Assembly (NCBI GenBank): GCA_964019135.1
Contig: OZ025257.1
Location: forward strand, 42,549,798-42,613,797
From: Arenicola marina
Taxonomy: Eukaryota; Annelida; Polychaeta; Arenicolidae
DNA length: 64,000 nt
Reading direction: 5' to 3'
Under the pieces are notes generated by a model. It was not told the DNA's origin. It saw nothing but the letters and a program-made list of their open reading frames with translations, and searched no databases. Both the position numbers and the translations under genes were made by a program. Shown piece after piece: positions 41,561 to 52,089 of the stretch. The first letter of the stretch is position 1. Each line of letters begins with the position of its first letter.

Positions 41561-41839
41561 AGATCAATACCTAGAAGTATATTTAGTCCCCTTCCCAGGG
41601 GCCAGGATCCTTGGAGGTGACACCGTGTGCCTCCAGCACCACCAGGAGGCGCCCCGTGCAAGGTTTCAGCCAGTGTGCAGGGAATCATAACGTACCCGTG
41701 GCGCCACCCGGCGGCCCATGCTGACCTTTTACAGCTTACGTCAGGTTAAGAGATTGATTACATTTGTTTTAATTAACCACTGTCGAAGAGTGGAAGGGGG
41801 AGAGGGGGTGAGGGCAGGTGACACATGAGCTTCACCCAG
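41561..41839. other. Unique sequence upstream of the CNGB N-terminal exon
   Basis: Contains a one-mismatch CTCF-like motif at 41639 and a related GTGGCGCCACCCGGCGG at 41699. It may hold 5' UTR sequence, but no splice site or promoter element was identified. Confidence 0.5.
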
Positions 41840-44800
41840 AGCTGATGAGCCTTGCTGTACACCATGTCAGGAGGTCCCCCCAGAGCCTTGCTGTACACCA
41901 TGTCAGAAGGTCCCCCCAGAGCTGATGAGTCTTGCAGCACATCATGTCAGGAGGTCCCCCCAGAGCTGATGAGTCTTGCTGTACACCATGTCAGGAGGTC
42001 CCCCCAGAGCTGATGAGTCTTGCTGTACACCATGTCAGGAGGTCCCCCCAGAGCTGATGAGCCTTGCTGTACACCATGTCAGGAGGTCCCCCCAGAGCCT
42101 TGCTGTACACCATGTCAGGAGGTCCCCCCAGAGCTGATGAGTCTTGCTGTACACCATGTCAGGAGGTCCCCCCAGAGCTGATGAGTCTTGCTGTACACCA
42201 TGTCAGGAGGTCCCCCCAGAGCTGATGAGCCTTGCTGTACACCATGTCAGGAGGTCCCCCCAGAGCCTTGCTGTACACCATGTCAGGAAGTCCCCCCAGA
42301 GCTGATGAGTCTTGCTGTACACCATGTCAGGAGGTCCCCCCAGAGCTGATGAGTCTTGCTGTACACCATGTCAGGAGGTCCCCCCAGAGCTGATGAGCCT
42401 TGCTGTACACCATGTCAGGAGGTCCCCCCAGAGCCTTGCTGTACACCATGTCAGGAAGTCCCCCCAGAGCTGATGAGCCTTGCTGTACACCATGTCAGGA
42501 GGTCCCCCCAGAGCTGATGAGCCTTGCTGTACATCATGTCAGGAGGTCCCCCCAGAGCTGATGAGTCTTGCTGTACACCATGTCAGGAGGTCCCCCCAGA
42601 GCTGATGAGTCTTGCTGTACACCATGTCAGGAGGTCCCCCCAGAGCTGATAAGTCCTGCTGTACACCATGTCAGGAGGTCCCCCCAGAGCTGATAAGTCC
42701 TGCTGTACACCATGTCAGGAGGTCCCCCCAGAGCCTTGCTGTACACCATGTCAGGAAGTCCCCCCAGAGCTGATGAGCCTTGCTGTACACCATGTCAGGA
42801 GGTCCCCCCAGAGCTGATGAGCCTTGCTGTACACCATGTCAGGAGGTCCCCCCAGAGCTGATGAGCCTTGCTGTACACCATGTCAGGAGGTCCCCCCAGA
42901 GCTGATGGGTCTTGCTGTACACCATGTCAGGAGGTCCCCCCAGAGCTGATGAGCCTTGCTGTACACCATGTCAGGAGGTCCCCCCAGAGCTGATGAGCCT
43001 TGCTGTACACCATGTCAGAAGGTCCCCCCAGAGCTGATGATCCTTGCTGTACACCATGTCAGTAGGTCCCCCCAGAGCTGATGAGCCTTGCTGTACACCA
43101 TGTCAGGAGGTCCCCCCAGAGCTGATGAGCCTTGCTGTACACCAAGTCAGGAGGTCCCCCCAGAGTTGATGAGTCCTGCTGTACACCATGTCAGGAGGTC
43201 CCCCCAGAGCTGATGAGCCTTGCTGTACACCATGTCAGGAGGTCCCCCCAGAGCTGATGAGCTTTGCTGTACACCATGTCAGGAGGTCCCCCCAGAGCTG
43301 ATGAGCCTTGCTGTACACCATGTCAGGAGGTCCCCCCAGAGCTGATGAGTCTTGCTGTACACCATGTCAGGAGGTCCCCCCAGAGCTGATGAGCCTTGCT
43401 GTACACCATGTCAGGAGGTCCCCCCAGAGCTGATGAGTCTTGCTGTACACCATGTCAGGAGGTCCCCCCAGAGCTGATGAGCCTTGCTGTACACCATGTC
43501 AGGAGGTCCCCCCAGAGCTGATGAGTCCTGCTGTACACCATGTCAGGAGGTCCCCCCAGAGCTGATGAGCCTTGCTGTACACCATGTCAGGAGGTCCCCC
43601 CAGAGCTGATGAGTCTTGCTGTACACCATGTCAGGAGGTCCCCCCAGAGCTGATGAGCCTTGCTGTACACCATGTCAGGAGGTCCCCCCAGAGCTGATGA
43701 GCCTTGCTGTACACCATGTCAGGAGGTCCCCCCAGAGCTGATGAGCCTTGCTGCACACCATGTCAGGAGGTCCCCCCAGAGCTGATGAGCCTTGCTGTAC
43801 ACCATGTCAGGAGGTCCCCCCAGAGCTGATGAGTCTTGCTGTACACCATGTCAGGAGGTCCCCCCAGAGCCTTGCTGTACACCATGTCAGGAGGTCCCCC
43901 CAGAGCTGATGAGCCTTGCTGTACGACATGTCAGGAGGTCCCCCCAGAGCTGATGAGCCTTGCTGTACACCATGTTAGGAGGTCCTCCCAGAGCTGATGA
44001 GTCTTGCTGTACACCATGTCAGGAGGTCCCCCCAGAGCCTTGCTGTACACCATGTCAGGAGGTCCCCCCAGAGCTGATGAGCCTTGCTGTACACCATGTC
44101 AGGAGGTCCCCCCAGAGCTGATGAGCCTTGCTGTACACCATGTCAGGAGGTCCCCCCAGAGCTGATGAGCCTTGCTGTACACCATGTCAGGAGGTCCCCC
44201 CAGAGCTGATGAGTCTTGCTGTACACCATGTCAGGAGGTCCCCCCAGAGCTGATGAGCCTTGCTGTACACCATGTCAGGAGGTCCCCCCAGAGCTGATGA
44301 GCCTTGCTGTACACTATGTCAGGAGGTCCCCCCAGAGCCTTGCTGTACACCATGTCACGAGGTCCCCCCAGAGCTGATGAGCCTTGCTGTACACCATGTC
44401 AGGAGGTCCCCCCAGAGCTGATGAGCCTTGCTGTACACCATGTCAGGAGGTCCCCCCAGAGCTGATGAGCCTTGCTGTACACCAAGTCAGGAGGTCCCCC
44501 CAGAGTTGATGAGTCCTGCTGTACACCATGTCAGGAGGTCCCCCCAGAGCTGATAAGTCCTGCTGTACACCATGTCAGGAGGTCCCCCCAGAGCTGATGA
44601 GCCTTGCTGTACACCATGTCAGGAGGTCCCCCCAGAGCTGATGAGCCTTGCTGTACACCATGTCAGGAGGTCCCCCCAGAGCTGATGAGCCTTGCTGTAC
44701 ACCATGTCAGGAGGTCCCCCCAGAGCTGATGAGCCTTGCTGTACACCATGTCAGGAGGTCCCCCCAGAGCTGATGAGTCTTGCTGTACACCATGTCAGGA

Positions 44801-45675
44801 GGTCCCCCCAGAGCTGATGAGCCTTGCTGTACACCATGTCAGGAGGTCCCCCCAGAGCTGATGAGTCCTGCTGTACACCATGTCAGGAGGTCCCCCCAGA
44901 GCTGATGAGCCTTGCTGTACACCATGTCAGGAGGTCCCCCCAGAGCTGATGAGCCTTGCTGTACACCATGTCAGGAGGTCCCCCCAGAGCTGATGAGCCT
45001 TGCTGTACACCATGTCAGGAGGTCCCCCCAGAGCTGATGAGTCTTGCTGTACACCATGTCAGGAGGTCCCCCCAGAGCTGATGAGCCTTGCTGTACACCA
45101 TGTCAGGAGGTCCCCCCAGAGCTGATGAGTCTTGCTGTACACCATGTCAGGAGGTCCCCCCAGAGCTGATGAGCCTTGCTGTACACCATGTCAGGAGGTC
45201 CCCCCAGAGCCTTGCTGTACACCATGTCAGGAGGTCCCCCCAGAGCTGATGAGCCTTGCTGTACACCATGTCAGGAGGTCCCCCCAGAGCTGATGAGCCT
45301 TGCTGTACACCATGTCAGGAGGTCCCCCCAGAGCTGATGAGCCTTGCTGTACACCATGTCAGGAGGTCCCCCCAGAGCTGATGAGCCTTGCTGTACACCA
45401 TGTCAGGAGGTCCCCCCAGAGCTGATGAGTCTTGCTGTACATCAAGTCAGGAGGTCCCCCCAGAGCTGATGAGTCTTGCTGTACACCATGTCAGGAGGTC
45501 CCCCCAGAGCTGATGAGCCTTGCTGTACACCATGTCAGGAGGTCCCCCCAGAGCTGATGAGCCTTGCTGTACACCATGTCAGGAGGTCCCCACAGAGCTG
45601 ATGAGTCTTGCTGTACACCATGTCAGGAGGTCCCCCCAGAGCTGATGAGCCTTGCTGTACACCATGTCAGGAGGT
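41840..45675. repeat. 44-bp minisatellite, ~88 copies (left part)
   Basis: The unit is CTTGCTGTACACCATGTCAG followed by GAGGTCCCCCCAGAGCTGATGAGC split over 44 bp. A 36-bp variant lacks CTGATGAG. The run is interrupted by the LINE at 45676 and resumes at 49887. Confidence 0.97.
45664..45675. repeat. Target-site duplication, left copy
   Basis: ATGTCAGGAGGT, part of the normal 44-bp unit, immediately before the first non-array base. The same twelve bases recur after the A-tail; the first A is ambiguous with the tail. Confidence 0.9.
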
Positions 45676-45997
45676 GCCGTACTGTATTAGTCAACTGATC
45701 AACTTAGCATCAATCACGGGAATTCGCCGGTTAAAAATGAGTGTCTTGGGATGCATACGCAACGCCAACTTTTAAAACTCGTGGTTTGAATGAAGGGAGA
45801 CGGGGGCGGTTTGGGTTTCTGGTGATGGTGCGTTATTTAAACATGATTTGCTGTATTCAAACACTTTGAATTGTGGTACAATCAGGGTACTCGTACACGC
45901 GGGTTGGGTGGTATTACATTTAATGACCAAAATACAGAGAGCGCGGTTCGTGAAAATGAACCACATCCCTGTCCTGAGTATTACTTAGTAGCACACC

Positions 45998-48900
45998 ATG
46001 ACGTTTCAGCTTGAAATAATCTCTATAAATGTGAGAGGGATGAGAGCGAAAATGAAGCGATTGTGTCTCTTTAGGCACTTCACCACCTTTTACAAAAATG
46101 CCATTGTATTCATTCAGGAAACACACAGCTGTGAAATAGTTGAAAGCATATGGAAAAATGAATGGGAAGGTGACATTGAATTTTGCCATTATAGCACGGA
46201 GAGTGAAGGAGTATGTATTCTTTCTCCAAAGGACATTGAATATAAACCAATTAACGTAGTCAAGGACACAGGTGGGCGCGCTCTTTTTTTGCAAGTGGTG
46301 CTTAATGATTGTGAGTTTGTACTGGGTAATGTATATGCTCCGACAAAGAATAATGTCAAAGAACAGTGCCAGTTTCTTGACAGGCTCTGGGACATAAGCC
46401 GAAATTTTGTGGGCAACTCCTTAATTATTGGGGGCGATTTCAATATTACCCTTGTCCCACTCGTAGATAAGAAAGGGGGGAAAATGGAATCTAGCTCTAA
46501 GTATCGAGATCATTTGCATGAGTTTATTGACGACCAAGAATTATCAGATATCTGGCGGGCTAAAAACCCTGGGGTTAAGCAGTACACCTGGTCTTCACCA
46601 GATGGTTCTATTAAAAGTAGACTTGATTTTTTTCTCGTATCAGAATTCATTTCTCCCCTTGTAAAGATGGTCCGTATAGAAGCCTCCATTAGATCTGATC
46701 ATAGTTTAGTTTACCTGCGACTCCAAGGTGATTCGTTTCAAGAACGAGGCCCTGGCTTTTGGAAATTTAACTCTGGCCTGCTGGAGGATGAATTCTACGT
46801 AAATGAAGTAAACGAGCTCTTTCAAAGTGCATTGCATAAGTATGTCGATATAGAAGATAAAGGCCTCAAATGGGATATCATCAAATGTGATGTAAGAAGC
46901 CATACAATACGGTTTTCAAAGCATAAATCTAAAGCTAAGAGAACTAGAGAAGCCGACTTATTAAGTAAACTAATGGAGTTGGAATCAACTTTGGGGGACG
47001 TTGATAATAACCTAAATTTAACTATTTCCCAAATACGAGCAGAATTGGAGGAGATATCCAAGGAGACAACAAAGGGGGCACTAGTTTTGTCTAAAGCCAA
47101 CTGGGCTGAACACGGAGAGAAATCCTCCAAATACTTCTTGGGTCTAGGAAAGAGAAATTATAAAAATAAATGCCTCATGAAACTAAACACACCCGATAGA
47201 GGTTTAACCACAAACTCTGCACATATTTTACAGGAAGTCCAATGCTTCTTTAAATCATTGTATGAATCTAAACACCCTAATCTATGCTCTAAAAAATATC
47301 GCGAGTTTAAGCAAATTTTTTTTGAAAACCCTGATGTCCCAAAACTTTCCAACGAAGCCAAGGAGTCTCTAGAAGGAAAGTTATTAGTCGGTGAATGTGC
47401 CAAAGCCCTTGAGGAGTGCAAGAACAACAAAAGCCCTGGCACTGACGGGCTGACTTATGAGTTCTACAAATTTTTCTGGCGATTTATTTCCAAGTTTGTA
47501 ACTGATAGCCTAAATTATGCATTCGAACAAAATAAACTCTCCACGGAGCAAAAACGAGGCTTAATCTCGCTTCTGCCTAAGAAATCAAAAGATCGTATAC
47601 TCATTAAAAACTGGAGACCACTCTCTCTATTAAATTCCGATTACAAGATCGGCGCTAAGGCAATAGCCAAACGGCTACAACCACATCTTCCCATCCTTGT
47701 CAACTCTGACCAAACCGGATACATAAAGGGTAGATATATTGGGGAAAATATTAGGCAAATTTTGGATATAATGAATATGACTAATGCTAAGAAGATCCCA
47801 GGCTTGCTCCTTCTGATCGACTTTGAGAAAGCTTTCGATTCTATTGAATGGAGTTATATGGACGAGGCACTGAAGGCCTTTAATTCCGGTCCGGATTTCC
47901 GCAGATGGGTTTCAACTTTCTATTGCGGCAGCGTCAGCAGCGTTCTTAATAACGGTTATTCTTCTGACTGGTTTCAATTAGAACGGAGCGTAAGGCAGGG
48001 TTGCCCGTTAGCGCCCTTCCTCTTTGTGTTAGTTATAGAACATCTAGCGGTCGCCATCAGGGGGGATAAGGGTATCAGAGGCATAAAATATCAGAATGTA
48101 TCATCTAAACTATCTCAGCTGGCAGACGATATGACATGCTTCCTCGCCGATGAGACATCAGGGCACAGGCTATTGAAGCTGTTGGACAAATTTGCTACCT
48201 TCTCAGGTCTGAAATGCAACTTAAACAAAACTGAGGCCATTTGGATAGGCTCAAATGCAGGACGATCGTCAGGTTCTTTACCTGTTAAATGGGCTTCCCA
48301 AAACTTTTCTACCCTTGGCATAAAATTTAGTCCAGATGAGATTGAAATGGCTTATTTAAACTTAGGGTCCAAATTAGAAAGCCTGAAGAAATGCCTTAAT
48401 TTGTGGAAAATGCGAAACTTAACTCTTATTGGTAGGATTCTCATTGTTAAAACGCTAGCCCTTTCACAACTTACATATATTGTCACAAATATACACATTC
48501 CTACGCCCTTGACTAAACAGATTCACAACCTAATTACCTCATTCATATGGAAAGACTCTAGGCCCAATGTTAAGTTGCAGGTCATTTCTCAACCAATTGA
48601 TAAGGGAGGTCTAAAGTTTCCACTGTTTGATAAGCAGGTGCAGTCTCCTCAGATTAGTTATGTGAAAAGAATATACAACGGTGAAAATAAAGTATGGAAG
48701 GTTTGTCTTCAGGCCTACTTTCCACATATCTCCATAGAAGACCTATTTCACACCAGATGTTGCTTGAATATGTCCGATATAAAGCAGTTACCGCTCTTTT
48801 ACAAGGATGTAATATCTTCATGGAGTGAACTTAGATCGAAATTTACCGTTGAACATGCAACCGATATATTGGAAGAATGGTTGTGGTTTAATCCACTCAT

Positions 48901-49363
48901 TCAAATTGGTGGTGACCCAGTATTTCACTATAACTGGTACTTGAAGGGAATAAATAAAGTTAAAGATCTTATCGGTGCGCAATGTCAGTTTTTAACTGCA
49001 TCTGATTGTTGTGTTAAATATGGTTTAAAATGTTACTTTCTGAAATATTACAGCCTATGTCATGCCATACCGTATGCGCGGAAAAGATCATTGTTAATTC
49101 AAGGCTGCAGTCAAGATATTACAGTGTCAGATCTGATATCTTTACCCAGCAAAGCGACATATTTGTATCTTATCCCACCCACCACAACTGTAAGTCAAAG
49201 GGAAAAATGGATGGAAATCTTTCAGTTTGATGAATCTACTTGGAATCTCATCTGTGTTTTACCTTTTAAATCTGCTGATATCAGGCTTCACTCCCTGCAG
49301 TTCTCCATTCTGTATAGATTTGTTCCTTACAAAAAAACGTTTGAACCTGATGGATATCGTTGA
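45998..49363 (+). CDS. LINE ORF2: APE endonuclease and reverse transcriptase
   Basis: A 1121-codon frame. Endonuclease motifs: INVRG near residue 10, IQETH near 40, NVYAP near 110, IGGDFN near 145, SRLDFFLVS near 210, RSDHS near 231. Reverse-transcriptase motifs: KSPGTDGL near 480, NWRPLSLLN near 540, LLIDFEKAFDS near 605, RQGCPLAPFLF near 665, and LADDM near 708 (catalytic Asp pair; Leu replaces the usual Tyr-Ala start). The frame leaves the family pattern at an A7 run near 49331, after which the conserved C-terminus continues in the next frame, consistent with one extra A. The element is therefore probably no longer autonomous, unless the A-run allows slippage. Confidence 0.93.
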   Translation: MTFQLEIISINVRGMRAKMKRLCLFRHFTTFYKNAIVFIQETHSCEIVESIWKNEWEGDIEFCHYSTESEGVCILSPKDIEYKPINVVKDTGGRALFLQVVLNDCEFVLGNVYAPTKNNVKEQCQFLDRLWDISRNFVGNSLIIGGDFNITLVPLVDKKGGKMESSSKYRDHLHEFIDDQELSDIWRAKNPGVKQYTWSSPDGSIKSRLDFFLVSEFISPLVKMVRIEASIRSDHSLVYLRLQGDSFQERGPGFWKFNSGLLEDEFYVNEVNELFQSALHKYVDIEDKGLKWDIIKCDVRSHTIRFSKHKSKAKRTREADLLSKLMELESTLGDVDNNLNLTISQIRAELEEISKETTKGALVLSKANWAEHGEKSSKYFLGLGKRNYKNKCLMKLNTPDRGLTTNSAHILQEVQCFFKSLYESKHPNLCSKKYREFKQIFFENPDVPKLSNEAKESLEGKLLVGECAKALEECKNNKSPGTDGLTYEFYKFFWRFISKFVTDSLNYAFEQNKLSTEQKRGLISLLPKKSKDRILIKNWRPLSLLNSDYKIGAKAIAKRLQPHLPILVNSDQTGYIKGRYIGENIRQILDIMNMTNAKKIPGLLLLIDFEKAFDSIEWSYMDEALKAFNSGPDFRRWVSTFYCGSVSSVLNNGYSSDWFQLERSVRQGCPLAPFLFVLVIEHLAVAIRGDKGIRGIKYQNVSSKLSQLADDMTCFLADETSGHRLLKLLDKFATFSGLKCNLNKTEAIWIGSNAGRSSGSLPVKWASQNFSTLGIKFSPDEIEMAYLNLGSKLESLKKCLNLWKMRNLTLIGRILIVKTLALSQLTYIVTNIHIPTPLTKQIHNLITSFIWKDSRPNVKLQVISQPIDKGGLKFPLFDKQVQSPQISYVKRIYNGENKVWKVCLQAYFPHISIEDLFHTRCCLNMSDIKQLPLFYKDVISSWSELRSKFTVEHATDILEEWLWFNPLIQIGGDPVFHYNWYLKGINKVKDLIGAQCQFLTASDCCVKYGLKCYFLKYYSLCHAIPYARKRSLLIQGCSQDITVSDLISLPSKATYLYLIPPTTTVSQREKWMEIFQFDESTWNLICVLPFKSADIRLHSLQFSILYRFVPYKKTFEPDGYR

Positions 49364-49733
49364 TAGTGCTAATTGTGATAAATGTGATATGGTTGATACC
49401 ATAGTACACAGATTTGTTGATTGCAGTGAGGTTAAGACATTTTGGAATGAATTTGAAAGCTTTTGGCAGCAGGCAACTGACTCTGTATTGACGCTGAATT
49501 CAGAAAATATTTTAATGGGGATATATGATCAACCGCATTACACTCTAAATAATTGTCTTTTGTTAGCAAAACATTTTATTCATAGTCAGAAATGTAAATC
49601 GATCTCGATCAAATTCACAGCATTTCGGATTAAGCTCAGGTACCATATCATAACTCAAAAGCACATTTTACTTAGAAACAATCAAACTGACTTGTATGTA
49701 AACAGGTGGCATAAACTTTTCGCCAACTTGTGA
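49337..49733 (+). pseudogene. LINE ORF2 C-terminal segment in the shifted frame
   Basis: It reads LNLMDIVDSANCDKCD, then a CCHC-like pattern (Cys-x2-Cys-x8-His-x4-Cys) typical of the C-terminus of L1/Tx1 ORF2, ending HKLFANL and a stop. It belongs to the preceding frame by family pattern and has no start of its own. Confidence 0.8.
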
Positions 49734-49886
49734 ATTTGCCCACTTATGTTGTATTTGTATGCTGCATTTCTTTTGCATTTTCTTAGCATCTGTTTCATTT
49801 GTATTTGTGTGTAGCTAGTACCCACCGCCTCGTACGTGCCTGTAACTGATGTACCCACTTTTTTCAAAGCAATAAAAAAAAAAAAA

Positions 49887-49898
49887 ATGTCAGGAGGT
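49887..49898. repeat. Target-site duplication, right copy
   Basis: ATGTCAGGAGGT follows the A-run directly and continues as the array unit (CCCCCCAGAG). Confidence 0.9.
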
Positions 49899-50240
49899 CC
49901 CCCCAGAGCTGATGAGCCTTGCTGTACACCATGTCAGGAGGTCCCCCCAGAGCTGATGACCCTTGCTGTACACCATGTCAGTAGGTCCCCCCGGAGCTGA
50001 TGACCCTTGCTGTACACCATGTCAGGAGGTCCCCCCAAAGCTGATGACCCTTGCTGTACACCATGTCAGTAGGTCCCCCCAGAGCTGATGACCCTTGCTG
50101 TACACTATGTCAGGAGGTCCCCCCAGAGCTGATGACCCTTGCTGTACACCATGTCAGGAGGTCCCCCCCCAGAGCTGATGAGCCTTGCTGTACACCATGT
50201 CAGGAGGTCCCCCCCTGAGCTGATGAGCCTTGCTGTACAC
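49887..50240. repeat. 44-bp minisatellite continued (right part), ~8 copies
   Basis: The same 44-bp unit resumes directly after the poly-A of the LINE. These copies are enriched in private variants (GATGACCCTTGC, GTCAGTAGG) that are rare on the left, as expected of an array edge. Confidence 0.95.
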
Positions 50241-50844
50241 ATTGGCCAGACCATATACCCACCCAATGCATCCACCAGGGCTTAAAATCCTCCAGAAGTT
50301 TCGAAATCTCACGTCATCTGAATTACCTGAGCAGAGCTATCATGTAATGTTAGCTCCGGGGTTGTCCATCATCTGATCAGAAAATAAAGTGCCATAGTTA
50401 TGTTTGCTGACGATCACTTGCTTCTTGCAATGTAAATATGTCTCAACCCGGTGTCATTTACATAATGTAAACATGAGGCAAATGCGGCTGATTGTTGTAT
50501 ACGTTAGTGTACCCCAGGCTTGTTGTCATGCCTGATCTGTACGATTAGCTAAGTTGGATTCTGATGAATGATGAACAACACCCTCAGCTTAGAATAACTC
50601 CCACTGTGCTTATTGAAAGCGTCTCCTTGTTGATACTGTCAAATCTCTCAGCTTGTATAAGTATAATATTATTCTGTTTTGCAGATTAATTTTTAAATTT
50701 TTATGTAAAACATTACTACACGCGGTACATTATGTTCTAGAAAAAAGACAAACCCATTCGGACAGATATGGCATTAGGACATAACTGGAGTACACACACG
50801 TGCCAAGCCTGAGACTGGCAGCGTGATGACAGGGGTCACCGAGA
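50241..50844. other. Intergenic unique sequence
   Basis: AT-rich, no coding or RNA feature seen. Confidence 0.6.
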
Positions 50845-51117
50845 CGAGACTGATGGTTGGTTGGTTGTATATTCAGGACGCTTTAACCACTTTTGGTTAT
50901 ATCGCGTCAATGGGAGAAGGGGGGGAGAGTGGAGCCATGTCCCCGGGGGTAACCCTCCTACACTTTGCAAAGAAGAACATAGTATCTTTATCCCGTGACC
51001 ACATAGACATGGGCACAGCGGGGCTCGAACCATCGACCCACGTGCCGTTAGGCTCTCAGGTGACCAGAGCACTCAATGCGAGCGCTCTAGCCCACTGAGC
51101 TACCGGGCCGGCCCCGG
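50845..51117 (-). mobile_element. tRNA-derived SINE
   Basis: On the minus strand an A-box TAGCTCAGTGGGCTAGAGC (51083-51102) and a B-box GGTTCGAGCCC (51021-51031) lie about 50 bases apart. An unrelated body follows, with a tail of AACC repeats near 50850-50862. A tRNA-like head plus body plus simple tail is the layout of a SINE. The long interval and lack of a paired acceptor stem argue against a functional tRNA. Confidence 0.65.
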
Positions 51118-52089
51118 CTGGGACAGAGCACCAGAAAAAGAGGTGTCAAACAGTAAATCATTTGATAGCATACTGAAAAAAGGGATTTATTGCTACCGTG
51201 GGGGACAGACTGGATTCCCCATTACACACAGCACACGTAATGAGACAAGGGGACAACTTCCACAATTTATTATGGACGATATATTGATCTACACACCGGA
51301 ATACTCCAACCAAGCGATGACCCATGTCAACATTAGAGGCCCTTGGCGCGTCGGGTAACTGGTCAATACGCTTGGCCATCAAACATTAATACCGGTACAC
51401 CACTCTATTGTTCTCATTGACCTGCCATTCATCAGGGGATTGGATTGTTCGTGGAATATGTCTGAGTGCACAAGCTTCCCATCCCTTACTCCCCACATCC
51501 TGCACCCACCCCTGCCGGCGAGGGTCGAAGGTTCTGGCAGGGTAAACAAACCATGGCAACGCCAGTCTCAACGTCATCGTGACGTACATTGTGACATCCT
51601 TTCAAGTTTGTGTTTAATGGTCCATGGCTATTCTGTCAAATAACGCTTCGTCTAAACACATGTAACAGTTCGCTAATACTGAGGAATCAGTGATATCAGT
51701 CAAATAGGTCAGTAAGAGCTGTGCAATATGACCTCGTGTAACCTGGCAACGGTATGTGTTGATGTTTGTGTCAGTTACCATAACAACATAACAGCCCAGC
51801 AGCTACCATTAAATGACAATTCCGCTTAACATTAATTCGGCTGATTTATCTGACGAAGGCCTATATATATATATATATGTATATACATACACAACCCAAG
51901 GTTGGGGTACGGCGCGCACCTTATTATGAAGCGTTGAATCTTGGGCGCACCAATAGCCTGGGGATGATGAGTGATGGAGGATGAGGCGGTGGCGGCTCGG
52001 GGGGGGGGGGGGGAGGGGGGGTCGAGGGGGACCTGCTGTGTGTCATTGCTCGGGTCCATTGGTCCGTACTTAAAGCAATTGCACCGCAA
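51118..52089. other. Intergenic unique sequence
   Basis: Short TA run near 51860-51890 and a G-run at 51998-52020. Frames under 80 codons have no recognisable content. Confidence 0.6.

Larger units (their letters stand above)
45676..49886 (+). mobile_element. L1/Tx1-type LINE, 4.2 kb, 5'-truncated or ORF1-less
   Basis: A non-LTR retrotransposon inserted into the 44-bp array. It has a 322-bp leader without a clear ORF1, an endonuclease-reverse transcriptase frame (45998-49363), a C-terminal segment in the next frame to 49733, a ~150-bp 3' UTR, AATAAA and an A-tail. It is flanked by a 12-bp target duplication (ATGTCAGGAGGT). Perfect flanks and a nearly intact frame indicate a young insertion. 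The lack of ORF1 suggests 5' truncation during insertion. The RT style (NKSPGTDGLTYEFYKFFW, NWRPLSLLNSDYKI) is that of the Tx1 branch of L1. Confidence 0.93.

Noticed and set aside
51015-51117. Functional tRNA gene
   Set aside because: A and B boxes are present but acceptor-stem pairing is absent and a SINE-type body and tail follow.
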